DNA of 64,000 nucleotides from positions 186,001-250,000 of the forward strand of contig NZ_KE386572.1 in assembly GCF_000427665.1 (NCBI RefSeq). Reading direction: 5' to 3'. Each line of letters starts with the position of its first letter. The first letter of the stretch is position 1. This document shows positions 16,537-25,500 of the stretch, in pieces. The DNA comes from Geminicoccus roseus DSM 18922. GTDB taxonomy: Bacteria; Pseudomonadota; Alphaproteobacteria; Geminicoccales; Geminicoccaceae. The notes beneath the pieces were generated by a model. That model was not told where the DNA came from. It saw only the letters and a list, made by a program, of their open reading frames with translations, and searched no databases. Position numbers and translations under genes: made by a program.

Positions 16537-17064
16537 TCAGGACGTCCTGCCTCTGGGCAGGACGTTCTTCAGGACGGCGGCGCCCGCGCCCAGCCGCCCG
16601 AGCAGTTGATCCCAGTTCACCGCTCCCGGATCCTTCACCAGGACCGGAACCGGCCGCTCGTCCAGGGTGATGTCGGCGGAAATCTCGGCCCGGGTCAGCA
16701 GGCCATCCCCATCCGCGTCGTAGCTGACGAAAAGCTGGTCGAGCCCGACAAAGTCGATCGCCAGCATGGTCAGGACGGCCGCCTGCCGGTCCACCGCAGG
16801 CAGCTGGGCGGAGTTTTCCAGCATCCAGGCCCGTGCATGGTCGTGCAGGTCCTGCATCTCCAGGCGATCGAGAGCACCGTCGCGGTTGCGGTCCACGAAG
16901 CGGAAGATGCGCTCGAAGCAGTCGCGGGACGCAACCAGCGAGCAGGCAGGCCCGGTCTCGCGGAGGAACCGGTCGAAGGCCGCAGGCGTGGGCGGCGCGG
17001 CAGCCACCGGTGCCGAGAGAACCGGCAGGAGCAGAACGATGCTGGCGAGCAGGGCTTTCATCAT
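16537..17064 (-). CDS. Exported EF-hand protein
   Basis: 175 residues with a signal peptide (LLASIVLLLPVLSAPVAAA) and two canonical calcium-binding EF-hand loops, DRNRDGALDRLE and DADGDGLLTRAE, at about residues 57-68 and 115-126. Two Cys (GPACSLVASRDC) may form a disulfide in the periplasm. The ATG at 17064 lies 11 bp after the mutS stop on the same strand, so it is probably read through from mutS, although no functional link is known. Its 3' end contains the hairpin that may terminate the convergent pyrC transcript. Confidence 0.82.
   Translation of the reverse strand: MMKALLASIVLLLPVLSAPVAAAPPTPAAFDRFLRETGPACSLVASRDCFERIFRFVDRNRDGALDRLEMQDLHDHARAWMLENSAQLPAVDRQAAVLTMLAIDFVGLDQLFVSYDADGDGLLTRAEISADITLDERPVPVLVKDPGAVNWDQLLGRLGAGAAVLKNVLPRGRTS
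16542..16565 (+). terminator. Hairpin downstream of pyrC
   Basis: Perfect 10-bp stem ACGTCCTGCC / GGCAGGACGT with a 4-nt TCTG loop, 11 bp past the pyrC stop and followed by TCTTC. It lies inside the last codons of the convergent EF-hand gene, so it may act in both directions. Confidence 0.5.
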
Positions 17065-17075
17065 GGTGAGGACTA

Positions 17076-19709
17076 TTAGCAGGAACCGGCGGCTTCTTTG
17101 AGACGATAGATCAGCTCGAGCGCCGCCTTGGGCGCCAGCGTGTCCGGATCGACACCATCCAGCAGATCGCGCACCGGATCCGGCGCCGGTCCCGCCTCTT
17201 CGCGCTCGTCTGGCGGTTCCTGCAGGAGCGCCAGGAGCGGCAGGTCGTCGGCCAGGCGGGCGGCGGTGCCCCTGGCCTCGTTGCGCTCCAGCCTGGCCAG
17301 CACGTCCCGTGCACGCTTGAGGACCGGCTTGGGCAGGCCCGCCAGGGCCGCCACGTGGATGCCATAGGAACTTTCGGCGACGCCCGACGCGATCTCGTGC
17401 AGGAACACGATGCTGCCCTGCCATTCCTTGACCTTGACCCGGTGCAGGGAAAGGCGCGGCAGACTTGCCCCCAGATGGGTCAGCTCGTGGTAGTGGGTGG
17501 CGAACAGGCCGCGGCAGCGGACCTTGTCGTGCAGATGCTCGACCACCGCCCAGGCGATCGACAGCCCGTCCCAGGTCGAGGTGCCGCGGCCGATCTCGTC
17601 CAGGACCACCAGGCTGCGCTCGGTGGCCCGCGCCAGGATGGTCGAGGTCTCCAGCATCTCGACCATGAAGGTCGAGCGGCCGCGCGCGAGGTCATCGGCA
17701 GCCCCGACCCGAGAGAACAGCCGGTCGACGATACCGATCCGCGCCTCCTCCGCCGGCACGAACGAGCCGGCCTGGGCCAGCACGACGATCAGCGCGTTCT
17801 GGCGCAGGAACGTGCTCTTGCCGGCCATGTTCGGGCCGGTCAGCAGCCAGAGGCGCTGGTCCGGGGCGAGATCGCAGTCATTGGCGACAAACGCTTCGCC
17901 AGTGGCCGCCAGCGCCGCCTCCACCACCGGATGGCGCCCGCCGCGGATGGCGAATACCGGCTCCTCCACAAGGTCCGGCCGGACCCAGCCGCCGTCCCGG
18001 GCGAGCTGCGCCAGCCCGGCAGTGACGTCCAGCTCGGCCAGGGCGCTCGCCGCCAGCCGCAGCCGCCCGGCCTCGGCCAGGGCCATGCCGCACAGCTCCG
18101 CATAGATCGTCCGCTCGCGGGCATGGGCGCCCTCGGCGGCCTCGCCCAGGGCGCGCTCCAGCGCCTGCAGTTCCGGCGTGGTAAAGCGGACCGCCCCGGC
18201 CAGTCCCTGGCGGCGCACGAAACTGGCCGGCACCCTGCCCTCCTGGGCCGCCGCCACCTCGACATACCAGCCCAGCATGTTGTTGTGGCGGACCTTGAGG
18301 TTGCCGATCCCGGTCTCCTCCTTCAGGCGCCGCTCGAAGCTGTCCAGATGCGCCCGCCCGGCATCGCGCATGGAGACCAGCCGGTCGTATTCGGCATCCA
18401 CGCCCGGGCGCAGCAGGCCACCGTCGTCGACCCGCGACGGGGCCGGCTCGTTCAACGTGTCCAGCAGGCGGCGCGCGAACGGCTCCAGCCCAGCCAGATC
18501 CTTCCGCAGGGCGGCGAAGCACTCCGGTGCGTCTTGCAGACGGATGGCCGCCCGTCCGGCGCGCTCGGCGGCATCGCCCAGCGCCAGCAGGTCCCTGGGC
18601 CCGCCCCGCATGGCCGCCAGCCGCGCCAGCGGGCGCTCCGGGTCGGGCATCCCGGCCAGGATCGCGCGCAGTTCGGCACGCAGCCGGTCATCCTCCACCA
18701 GCGCGGCCACCTTGTCGGTCCGCGGGCGGATGACCTCCAGCGACGCGGCGGGCTCGGCGATCCAGCGCGCCAGCAACCGGGCGCCAATGGCCGAGGTGGT
18801 GCGGTCAACGGCGCCCAGGAGCGAGCCGGACCTCGCTCCGTCCGGGCCGCGCAGCAGTTCCAGGGAGCGGCGGGTGGCCGGATCGATCTGCAGGAGCGTG
18901 CTGTCGTCGATGCGGACCGGCTCGGCCAGATGGAAGCTTCCGGATTTCTGGGTGAGTTCCAGATAGTCCACCAGCGCGCCGGCAGCCCCGATCTCGGCAC
19001 GCTCGAAATCGCCGAACGGCGCCAGATCGGCGACACCGAACCGGCTCGTGAGGATCCGTCTGCCCACGGCAGGATCGAAGCGGACTTGGGCGATCGGTGT
19101 GACCCGGTCGGTCACCTCGCGCAACTGGCGGGCGAACAGGGCCTCCTGGAGTCGCTCGGTCGGGGCCAGGAGCTCGGCCGGCGCCAGCCGGGCCAGGGCC
19201 GCCGCCAGCATGTCCTTGGCCAGCGCCTCGGTCTCGAACCGGCCGGTCGACAGGTCGACCCGCGCGATCGCGGCACGATCCCGCTCGATCGCCACCGCAG
19301 CCAGCCAGTTGTGCTGCAGCGGATCGAGCAGGGCGTCCTCGGTTAGGGTCCCGGGCGTCACCAGCCGGATCACGTCGCGCTCGACCAGGGCCTTCCCGCC
19401 ACGCTTCCTGGCCTCGGCCGGATCCTCGATCTGCTCGCATACGGCGACCTTGAAGCCCTTGCGGATGGCACGGTGCAGATAGGTCTCCACCGCATGCACC
19501 GGCACGCCGCACATCGGCACCTCCTCGCCGCGATCCTTGCCGCGACGGGTGAGGGCCACTTCCAGCGCCGGGGCCGCCGCCACCGCATCGGCAAAGAACA
19601 GCTCGTAGAAATCGCCCATCCGGAAGAAGAGGAGGGCTTCCGGGTGGGCCTCCTTCAGGCGCCGCCATTGCGCGACCATCGGGGTCGACGCTTCGCCGTC
19701 CCGCACCAT
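17076..19709 (-). CDS. mutS: DNA mismatch repair protein MutS
   Basis: 877 residues. The N-terminal mismatch-recognition motif FRMGDFYELFF carries the Phe-x-Glu. The Walker A is LLTGPNMAGKST at about 620-630, followed by LDEIGRGTSTWDG (Walker B and signature) and FATHYHEL. MutS dimers bind mismatches and recruit MutL. The start at 19709 is chosen for AGGAG seven bases upstream; reading further upstream adds about 37 non-homologous residues. The C-terminal tail ends ALELIYRLKEAAGSC. It is divergent from an uncharacterised gene at 19926. Confidence 0.97.
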   Translation of the reverse strand: MVRDGEASTPMVAQWRRLKEAHPEALLFFRMGDFYELFFADAVAAAPALEVALTRRGKDRGEEVPMCGVPVHAVETYLHRAIRKGFKVAVCEQIEDPAEARKRGGKALVERDVIRLVTPGTLTEDALLDPLQHNWLAAVAIERDRAAIARVDLSTGRFETEALAKDMLAAALARLAPAELLAPTERLQEALFARQLREVTDRVTPIAQVRFDPAVGRRILTSRFGVADLAPFGDFERAEIGAAGALVDYLELTQKSGSFHLAEPVRIDDSTLLQIDPATRRSLELLRGPDGARSGSLLGAVDRTTSAIGARLLARWIAEPAASLEVIRPRTDKVAALVEDDRLRAELRAILAGMPDPERPLARLAAMRGGPRDLLALGDAAERAGRAAIRLQDAPECFAALRKDLAGLEPFARRLLDTLNEPAPSRVDDGGLLRPGVDAEYDRLVSMRDAGRAHLDSFERRLKEETGIGNLKVRHNNMLGWYVEVAAAQEGRVPASFVRRQGLAGAVRFTTPELQALERALGEAAEGAHARERTIYAELCGMALAEAGRLRLAASALAELDVTAGLAQLARDGGWVRPDLVEEPVFAIRGGRHPVVEAALAATGEAFVANDCDLAPDQRLWLLTGPNMAGKSTFLRQNALIVVLAQAGSFVPAEEARIGIVDRLFSRVGAADDLARGRSTFMVEMLETSTILARATERSLVVLDEIGRGTSTWDGLSIAWAVVEHLHDKVRCRGLFATHYHELTHLGASLPRLSLHRVKVKEWQGSIVFLHEIASGVAESSYGIHVAALAGLPKPVLKRARDVLARLERNEARGTAARLADDLPLLALLQEPPDEREEAGPAPDPVRDLLDGVDPDTLAPKAALELIYRLKEAAGSC

Positions 19710-19879
19710 CTGCTCCTGTTGCTGGTTGGTCCGGCCGACATGCCCGACCACGGCATGCGGCCACTTTGCGGCCCGGAAGCTGGCAGGAACTCCGGCGCGG
19801 GTCCAGCGCCGCCGCCACACCGGCGCGACGCACTTGCGCTCCGGTTGAAAGGATCTTGCAAACCCAACGCTTAGCGCTA

Positions 19880-19904
19880 GTTTCCGGCTTGCAGTTCCGG
19901 AAAC
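19880..19904. repeat. Inverted repeat upstream of an uncharacterised gene
   Basis: GTTTCCGG and CCGGAAAC form a perfect 8-bp inverted repeat with a 9-nt spacer, 21 bp before the ATG at 19926, in the divergent region shared with mutS. It could be an operator or leader hairpin. Confidence 0.3.
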
Positions 19905-19925
19905 CAGCGATTCGGACGGAAACTG

Positions 19926-20492
19926 ATGAGTCGATCCGACGGTTCATCTGACACTTGGGGAGGCACCGAGGTACCTGCCCTTCGTCGGACAGCAATCGAA
20001 CGCGCCCAGGCTCTGTCTCTCCGGATCGAGTACCTCACCTGGCCCGACCGGGCCAGGGAACTGGATCGTCTTTTCTGGGTGGATGCCAACGAACGACTTG
20101 GCCACCAGGAGATCACCGCCGTCATCAACCGGCAGGCCCTCACCTCGTCCGAGGCCCGGGCCGTCGGCGACTACGCCCGCCAGATCAAGGACGTCCTGAC
20201 CGAGACCTTCGTTCTCCTGAAGGAACCACCGGTCGTGGGCTCCGTCTGGCAGGCCTTCACCTGGCTGATGGTCTGCCGCGAGCACGAGCATGCCCCGGCC
20301 CTCGCCTGGCTGCGCACCGCGGATCCGGCCATGCTCCGGGCGCACCTGGCCAAGCTACCGGGCTTCGCCTTCCTGATCCTGGCGGCCACCCAGGACGACA
20401 CCCTGGAGAGCTTCCTGGCCCGGGACGCCTTCTGGGACGCCATGCTCGGCGCCACCCGGGAACTCGAGGTGGGCCCGGACCGCCCGGCCTGA
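19926..20492 (+). CDS. Uncharacterised cytosolic protein
   Basis: 188 residues without signal peptide or membrane helix. The sequence is mostly helical and Trp/Ala/Leu-rich, with DRLFWVDANERLGHQEITAV, AVGDYARQIKDVLTE and WQAFTWLMVCREHEHAPALAWL. I do not recognise a family. It is divergent from mutS (216 bp between starts) and its 3' end overlaps the convergent pbpC by 138 bp. Codon use resembles neighbours, so I take it as a real gene of unknown function. Confidence 0.7.
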   Translation: MSRSDGSSDTWGGTEVPALRRTAIERAQALSLRIEYLTWPDRARELDRLFWVDANERLGHQEITAVINRQALTSSEARAVGDYARQIKDVLTETFVLLKEPPVVGSVWQAFTWLMVCREHEHAPALAWLRTADPAMLRAHLAKLPGFAFLILAATQDDTLESFLARDAFWDAMLGATRELEVGPDRPA

Positions 20493-22544
20493 CCAGGGAA
20501 CCGCCAGCCGGACCCTCGCCCGCGCGCTTCGGCCAGCGGCATCCACCACGGTGATCTCGCTCCAGCCCGGGGCATGCTCCCGCCAGACCGCAGCCCGGCG
20601 GCGCCCGGGCAAGCCGGCAATCGGCCGGCCCTCCACGTACCAGCGGTAGGGGACGGTCCCGCCCCGGGCCCGCAGCGGGATCGGGACATCCGCGGCCACG
20701 TCCAGCACCGCCCCGTCCGCAGGGAACTCCAGGCGGAGCGGCGGCCCCTGGCCAGCCATGGGACTGTCGGGACCTGCCAGGCGGGCCAGACTGGCGGGTG
20801 CAGCCCCCTGGAACGGGCTGCCGGGGGGAGGCGGGCGCAGCGGCACCGGGTCAACCAGATCGAAGATCCGCGCCAGCAATGGCGCGGCGCCGCCTTGGCC
20901 GGTGCAGGCCCGGCCGCAGCTTGCCGCATCGGAACGACCGACCCAGACGCCCGCGACATGACGCCCGTCAAAGCCGACCGCCCAGCCATCCTTGTAGCGA
21001 AATGAGGTGCCGGTCTTGTACGCGAGCACCCGGTCCGGCCGCGCGCCGGAGGCCTGCGGCACCCCGCCCAGGATCGTGCGCAGCGCCGCCGCGGCGGCCG
21101 GTGACAGAAGCGGCCGGCCGGCATCGGTTGGCGCGTCGGAAAGGACCCGCGGCGCCCGGAGCCGGCCGTCGGCGGCGATCGCCCCATAGCCCGCCACCAG
21201 GTCGAGCAGCGTCACCCCGACGCCTCCCAGGATCACCGGCAACCCGGGCTGCTGGCCGTCTGCCAGGCGCAGCGGCAGCCCGGCATCGTCCAGGGCCTGC
21301 ACGAAGCCGATCGGCCCGAGCCGTTCCAGCATCGTCACCGCCGGAAGATTGAGCGACCGCTGCAGCGCCTGCGCGACCGTCACCTCGCCGGAAAAGCCGT
21401 CGTCGAAATTGTCCGGCGCGTAGTCGGCGAAGCGGCGCGGCTCGTCGTGGACCACCGTGGCCGGGTGGGCGAGGAACCGGTCGAAGGCCAGGCCATAGGC
21501 GAACGGTTTCAGGGTGGAGCCGGGAGAGCGGACCGCGGTGACATGGTCGACCATGCCGTGGCGAAGGCGGTCGAAATAGTCCGTGGAGCCCGCCCAGGCG
21601 CGCACGCTCCCGCTGTCCTGCTCCACGACCACCGCGGCCGCCCCGATCGGTGGGGACAACGTGGCAGCCGCGGCCCGAAGCAGGCGCTCCACCCCGTCCT
21701 GCAGGGCCGGATCGAGGGTGGTGGGAAGCTCATCGTCTCCTGGCGCCAGTCGCGCCACCAGCCGCTCGCTCAGATGTGGCGCCCGCATCGGCAAGGGCCG
21801 GCGATGGCGCGGCACCGGCATGGCGGTCGCTGCGGCGGCGGTGTCCGCAGTCAGCGCTCCCTGGACCTGCAGGCGGGCGATCAGCCCGTCGCGGGCAGCG
21901 CGGGCCGCCGCCGGGTACCGATCCGGGCGCAGCCGCTCCGGAGAGCGCGGCATGGTCACCAAGAGGGCGATTTCGGCCGGGCCCAGCATCGACGGCTCCT
22001 TGCCGAACCATGCCAGGGAAGCGCTGCGCACGCCTTCCAGGTCGCCGCCGAACGGCGCCAGGGTCAGCCACATCGCCAACACCTCGTTCCGGCCGTGATG
22101 CAGCGTGAGCTGCAGGGCGCGGAACATCTCCACCGCCTTGGCGCCCAGCGTCCGCGGCTGCGGGTCGATCAGCTTGGCGACCTGCATGGTGAGCGTGGAG
22201 CCGCCCGACACGACCTCTCCCCGTGTCGCCCATTGCTGGAACGCCCGGCCCAGGGCCAGGGGATCGACACCCGGATGGAGAAAGAACCGCCGGTCCTCGG
22301 CGGCCACCAGCAGATCCAGGAACAGGTCCGGCACCTGATCGGGCCTGGTCAGCATCCGCCAGCGCCCGTCGTCGGCGGGGAATGCCCGCAGCCAGCTGCC
22401 GTCCCGGGCAACCACCAGGGACGAGCGGTCGAGGAACCGGCCGAGCGGCAGAGGAAAGGCCCGGTCCAGCACCAGGCCCACACCCAGGAGCATCGCCATG
22501 GCCAGCAGGATTCCCGGCACCAAGCGGGGAAGCCGGCCGCCCAT
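20355..22544 (-). CDS. pbpC: Penicillin-binding protein 1C
   Basis: 729-residue bifunctional peptidoglycan synthase. A single N-terminal membrane helix is followed by the glycosyltransferase motifs AAEDRRFFLHPGVD (catalytic Glu) and GGSTLTMQVAKL, then a transpeptidase domain with SPGSTLKPFAYG (nucleophile Ser), SLN and KTGTSFRYKD, and the PBP1C C-terminal domain (WYVEGRPIAG). The ATG at 22544 overlaps the upstream stop; GTG at 22547 is the alternative. After the expected end near ARVRLAV it runs on about 50 residues antisense to the convergent gene. Confidence 0.93.
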   Translation of the reverse strand: MGGRLPRLVPGILLAMAMLLGVGLVLDRAFPLPLGRFLDRSSLVVARDGSWLRAFPADDGRWRMLTRPDQVPDLFLDLLVAAEDRRFFLHPGVDPLALGRAFQQWATRGEVVSGGSTLTMQVAKLIDPQPRTLGAKAVEMFRALQLTLHHGRNEVLAMWLTLAPFGGDLEGVRSASLAWFGKEPSMLGPAEIALLVTMPRSPERLRPDRYPAAARAARDGLIARLQVQGALTADTAAAATAMPVPRHRRPLPMRAPHLSERLVARLAPGDDELPTTLDPALQDGVERLLRAAAATLSPPIGAAAVVVEQDSGSVRAWAGSTDYFDRLRHGMVDHVTAVRSPGSTLKPFAYGLAFDRFLAHPATVVHDEPRRFADYAPDNFDDGFSGEVTVAQALQRSLNLPAVTMLERLGPIGFVQALDDAGLPLRLADGQQPGLPVILGGVGVTLLDLVAGYGAIAADGRLRAPRVLSDAPTDAGRPLLSPAAAAALRTILGGVPQASGARPDRVLAYKTGTSFRYKDGWAVGFDGRHVAGVWVGRSDAASCGRACTGQGGAAPLLARIFDLVDPVPLRPPPPGSPFQGAAPASLARLAGPDSPMAGQGPPLRLEFPADGAVLDVAADVPIPLRARGGTVPYRWYVEGRPIAGLPGRRRAAVWREHAPGWSEITVVDAAGRSARARVRLAVPWSGRAVRAHLEFPGGAEHGVPEGVPGQEALQGVVLGGRQDQEGEAR

Positions 22545-25500
22545 CACTCCCGGATCACCTCGAGCCGGCCTTCGGCGGTGCGGGCGAAGCTCGCCGGGTC
22601 ATACATGTCCTCGACCCGGGAAGCCGGCCAGACGAACCGCCCAGGCGTGGTGGCTCGCGCCACGTAGGCCAGCCGGAAGCGTTCCGCATAGCCGGCCAGG
22701 GCGGCAGCGAACCGGTCGTCCCGGGAGACCGTCGTCAGCGGCGGGGTCAGGTCGCCCAGCCAGGCGAGTTCCCCCTGCCGCTGGGCTCCGCCGTCCAGCT
22801 GCACCGGCTCGATCTCCAGGCCGGCCGGCAGGAGGTCCACGAGCAGGATGTCGCGCTCCCCCGGTTGACGGACCCGGCCCTCCAGCAGGATCACCACCCG
22901 CTCCCCCTGCCGGAGCGTCGTCTTGGTGGTCCCCGGCCGCTCCGGCTGCCCGGACACCACTTGGCCGTCCATCCGCAGGACGGTGCGCTTCAGGAAGAAG
23001 CCTTCCTGGGCTGGTGGCTGCGCCTCCAGCGGCAGACCGGAGGCGATGATTGTCCGGTAGAGGGTCTCGCTTCCGGCGTTGCCGAGACGGATCGGCGTCA
23101 TGTCGGGCGAAAGCGGCCGCGCCAGCTGGAGCGGTCTCCCGTCCGGTGGACGCCGTACGCCGTCCAGCTCGATCTGGACGGGCACCCCGCCGTGTGGAAG
23201 CAGGCTTGTCCCTGCACGCAGCAGCCACGCCTGGCTCTGGGTATCCAGGTTGCCGGGATCACCATAGGCGGCCGCGATCTCGACGAGGCGCCGGTCGCGC
23301 TCCTCCGTGCCGATCAGGTCGTTCTCCACCAGCAGGGCGAGACTGCCGGCGGCATCGCGCAGGTCGCTGCCATAGTCGGCGAGCGGCTCGTCGGCCACCC
23401 GCGTGCCGTTGAGCGCCGCGACGGCCCGCTCGGCACTGGGCCGGTCGCCTGAGAGTGCCAGGGCCGCCGCCACCTGCGCGCGCGCCAGATCGCTGGGGAG
23501 CGCCGCCAGATAACGCCCCTCGAACCAGCGCAGGGTCGCGACGTCGAGCCGGCCCATTCGGGCCAGCACATAGGCGGCATAGGCCCTGCCCTGCAGCCCG
23601 GCCGGCGTGGTGTCGTCGCTGGAGAACGCGATCGCCAGCTGCCCGGCAAGCTTGTCCAGGGGCCGGACCGGCACGTGGACATGCTGCTCCTGGGCGCGCA
23701 GCAGGAAATCGCCCACATAGGCGGACAGCCAGGTCTCGACCGGCGAAGTCGGCGACCACAGGCCGAACGCCCCGCCCGCACTCTGCAGGTCCACCAGGCG
23801 GCGCACCGCATCCTGCAGCCCGACCGAGGCCTCCGCCGGCTCCGGCCCCAGCCCCAGCGCCGGGCGGAGCCGGCGCGCCGCCAGCAGCGGCCCTGCCTTG
23901 CTGACTGTCTGCTCGACGCAGCCATAGGGATAGGCCATCAGGCTGTCGACCAGCCGGGCCAAGCCAAGCTCCGGCAAGGGGCCGAGCGTCACCGCGACCT
24001 CGGCCGTCCCCGGCTGGAACTGGCCGCCCAGCGCGGCGTCGATCACCAGTTCCTGGCCGGGCGTCAGGTCGCCGATGGTCCGCTCGGCCTGATGGGGCCT
24101 TGGGCTGCGCACCTCGATGGCGAAGCGGCGCTCCACCACGGCCCCGTCCGGGCCGGTCAACGTCATCCGCATCCGCGCCGTTCCCGGCAGGTCGCCAGCC
24201 TTGGCATGGACGGTCCGCCGGACGCTCGCGCCCGGCCTGACCTGCAGCGGCGCCGGCTGGCTCGGGCTCAGCGTCAGCGGCCCCTCGCTGGTCAGGTCCA
24301 CGGCCCATTGGCCTGCCGGGCCCTCGCCCAGATGGACATCGAGCAGCAGGGTCGCCTCGTCGCCGGTGCCGAGGAAGCGGGGTCGGGTCAGTTCGGCCAC
24401 CACCGGTCCGCGCACCACCGCCTTGGCCTGCGCCCGGCCAAGGCGATCCCGGCTCCAGACCACGGCCGTGACGTCGAGCCGGCCGTCGAAGTCGGGAAGA
24501 TCGAAGCGAACGGTCCGCTGACCACCCTCCCCGATCTCCACCGGACCCTGCGCCAGGCTGACGATCTCGTAGCTGCGCACCTGGTTGCCGGTGAACTGGA
24601 GCGCCATGCGGGCATCGCCACCCGTCACGATCCGGCCGCGGGCACCTTCCGGATCGATCAGCCGGCCATAGACGTCGCGCAGTTCCAGGCCGAGCCTGCG
24701 CTGGCCCAGGAAGTAGCCGACCGGATCGGGAGGCTGCTGCCCGGTGATCTGCAGCACGGCGTCGTCGACGGCCGCCAGCGCCACATAGGCCTTCTCCCCC
24801 TCGGCAAGCCCCTGGACGGTCACCGCGACCGGCAGGTCCGACCCTGGACGGCTGGTTGCCGGGACGTCCAGCGCCACCTCCAGGGTCCGCTCCGCCTTGG
24901 GCCCGGGCAGGTGCAGCACGCCGACTGCGCGGGCCGGCAGGCGCGGATGCGCGGCACCCGGCGCTGCCAGCGCCGTGGCCAGGACATACAGGCCGCCGGG
25001 CTCGATCGCCGTGGCCGGAAGCCGCACCAGACCACCTTCCGGTCCAAGCTCCGCCTCCACCCGGGTCCTGATCCGGCTGTCGGCCAGCATCACGATTACC
25101 CGCGCGCGATAGGGCGGGCGCACGAACAGGCTGAGGTCACCGCTTGGCCCATCGCTCCCGGCCTGGCTGATCTCCACCTGGTCCGGCCGCTCCTCCTCGT
25201 CGGTCGCGGACCACCAGCCGGCCGTGAAGCGCACGCTCGCGAGGTTGCCGGTGCCGGGCTCCGCCAGTTCGACCCGGAAGCGGCCGCTGGCGACCGGGTG
25301 CGTCCAGCCGACCGTGCCGTCGGCGCCGCTGCGCAGGCTGCCGGAGTCCATCGGCCGGTCGGTCACCACCGTCTCGACATTCCAGGCGCCCCCCTGCTGC
25401 ACCCAGAGATAGTCGACCTCCTCCGCGAACAGCTGCCAGTCCAGGGCGACGTTGCTGCGGGCGCGGCCCTGGTCGTCCAGGGCCCCGAACCGGAACCGGG

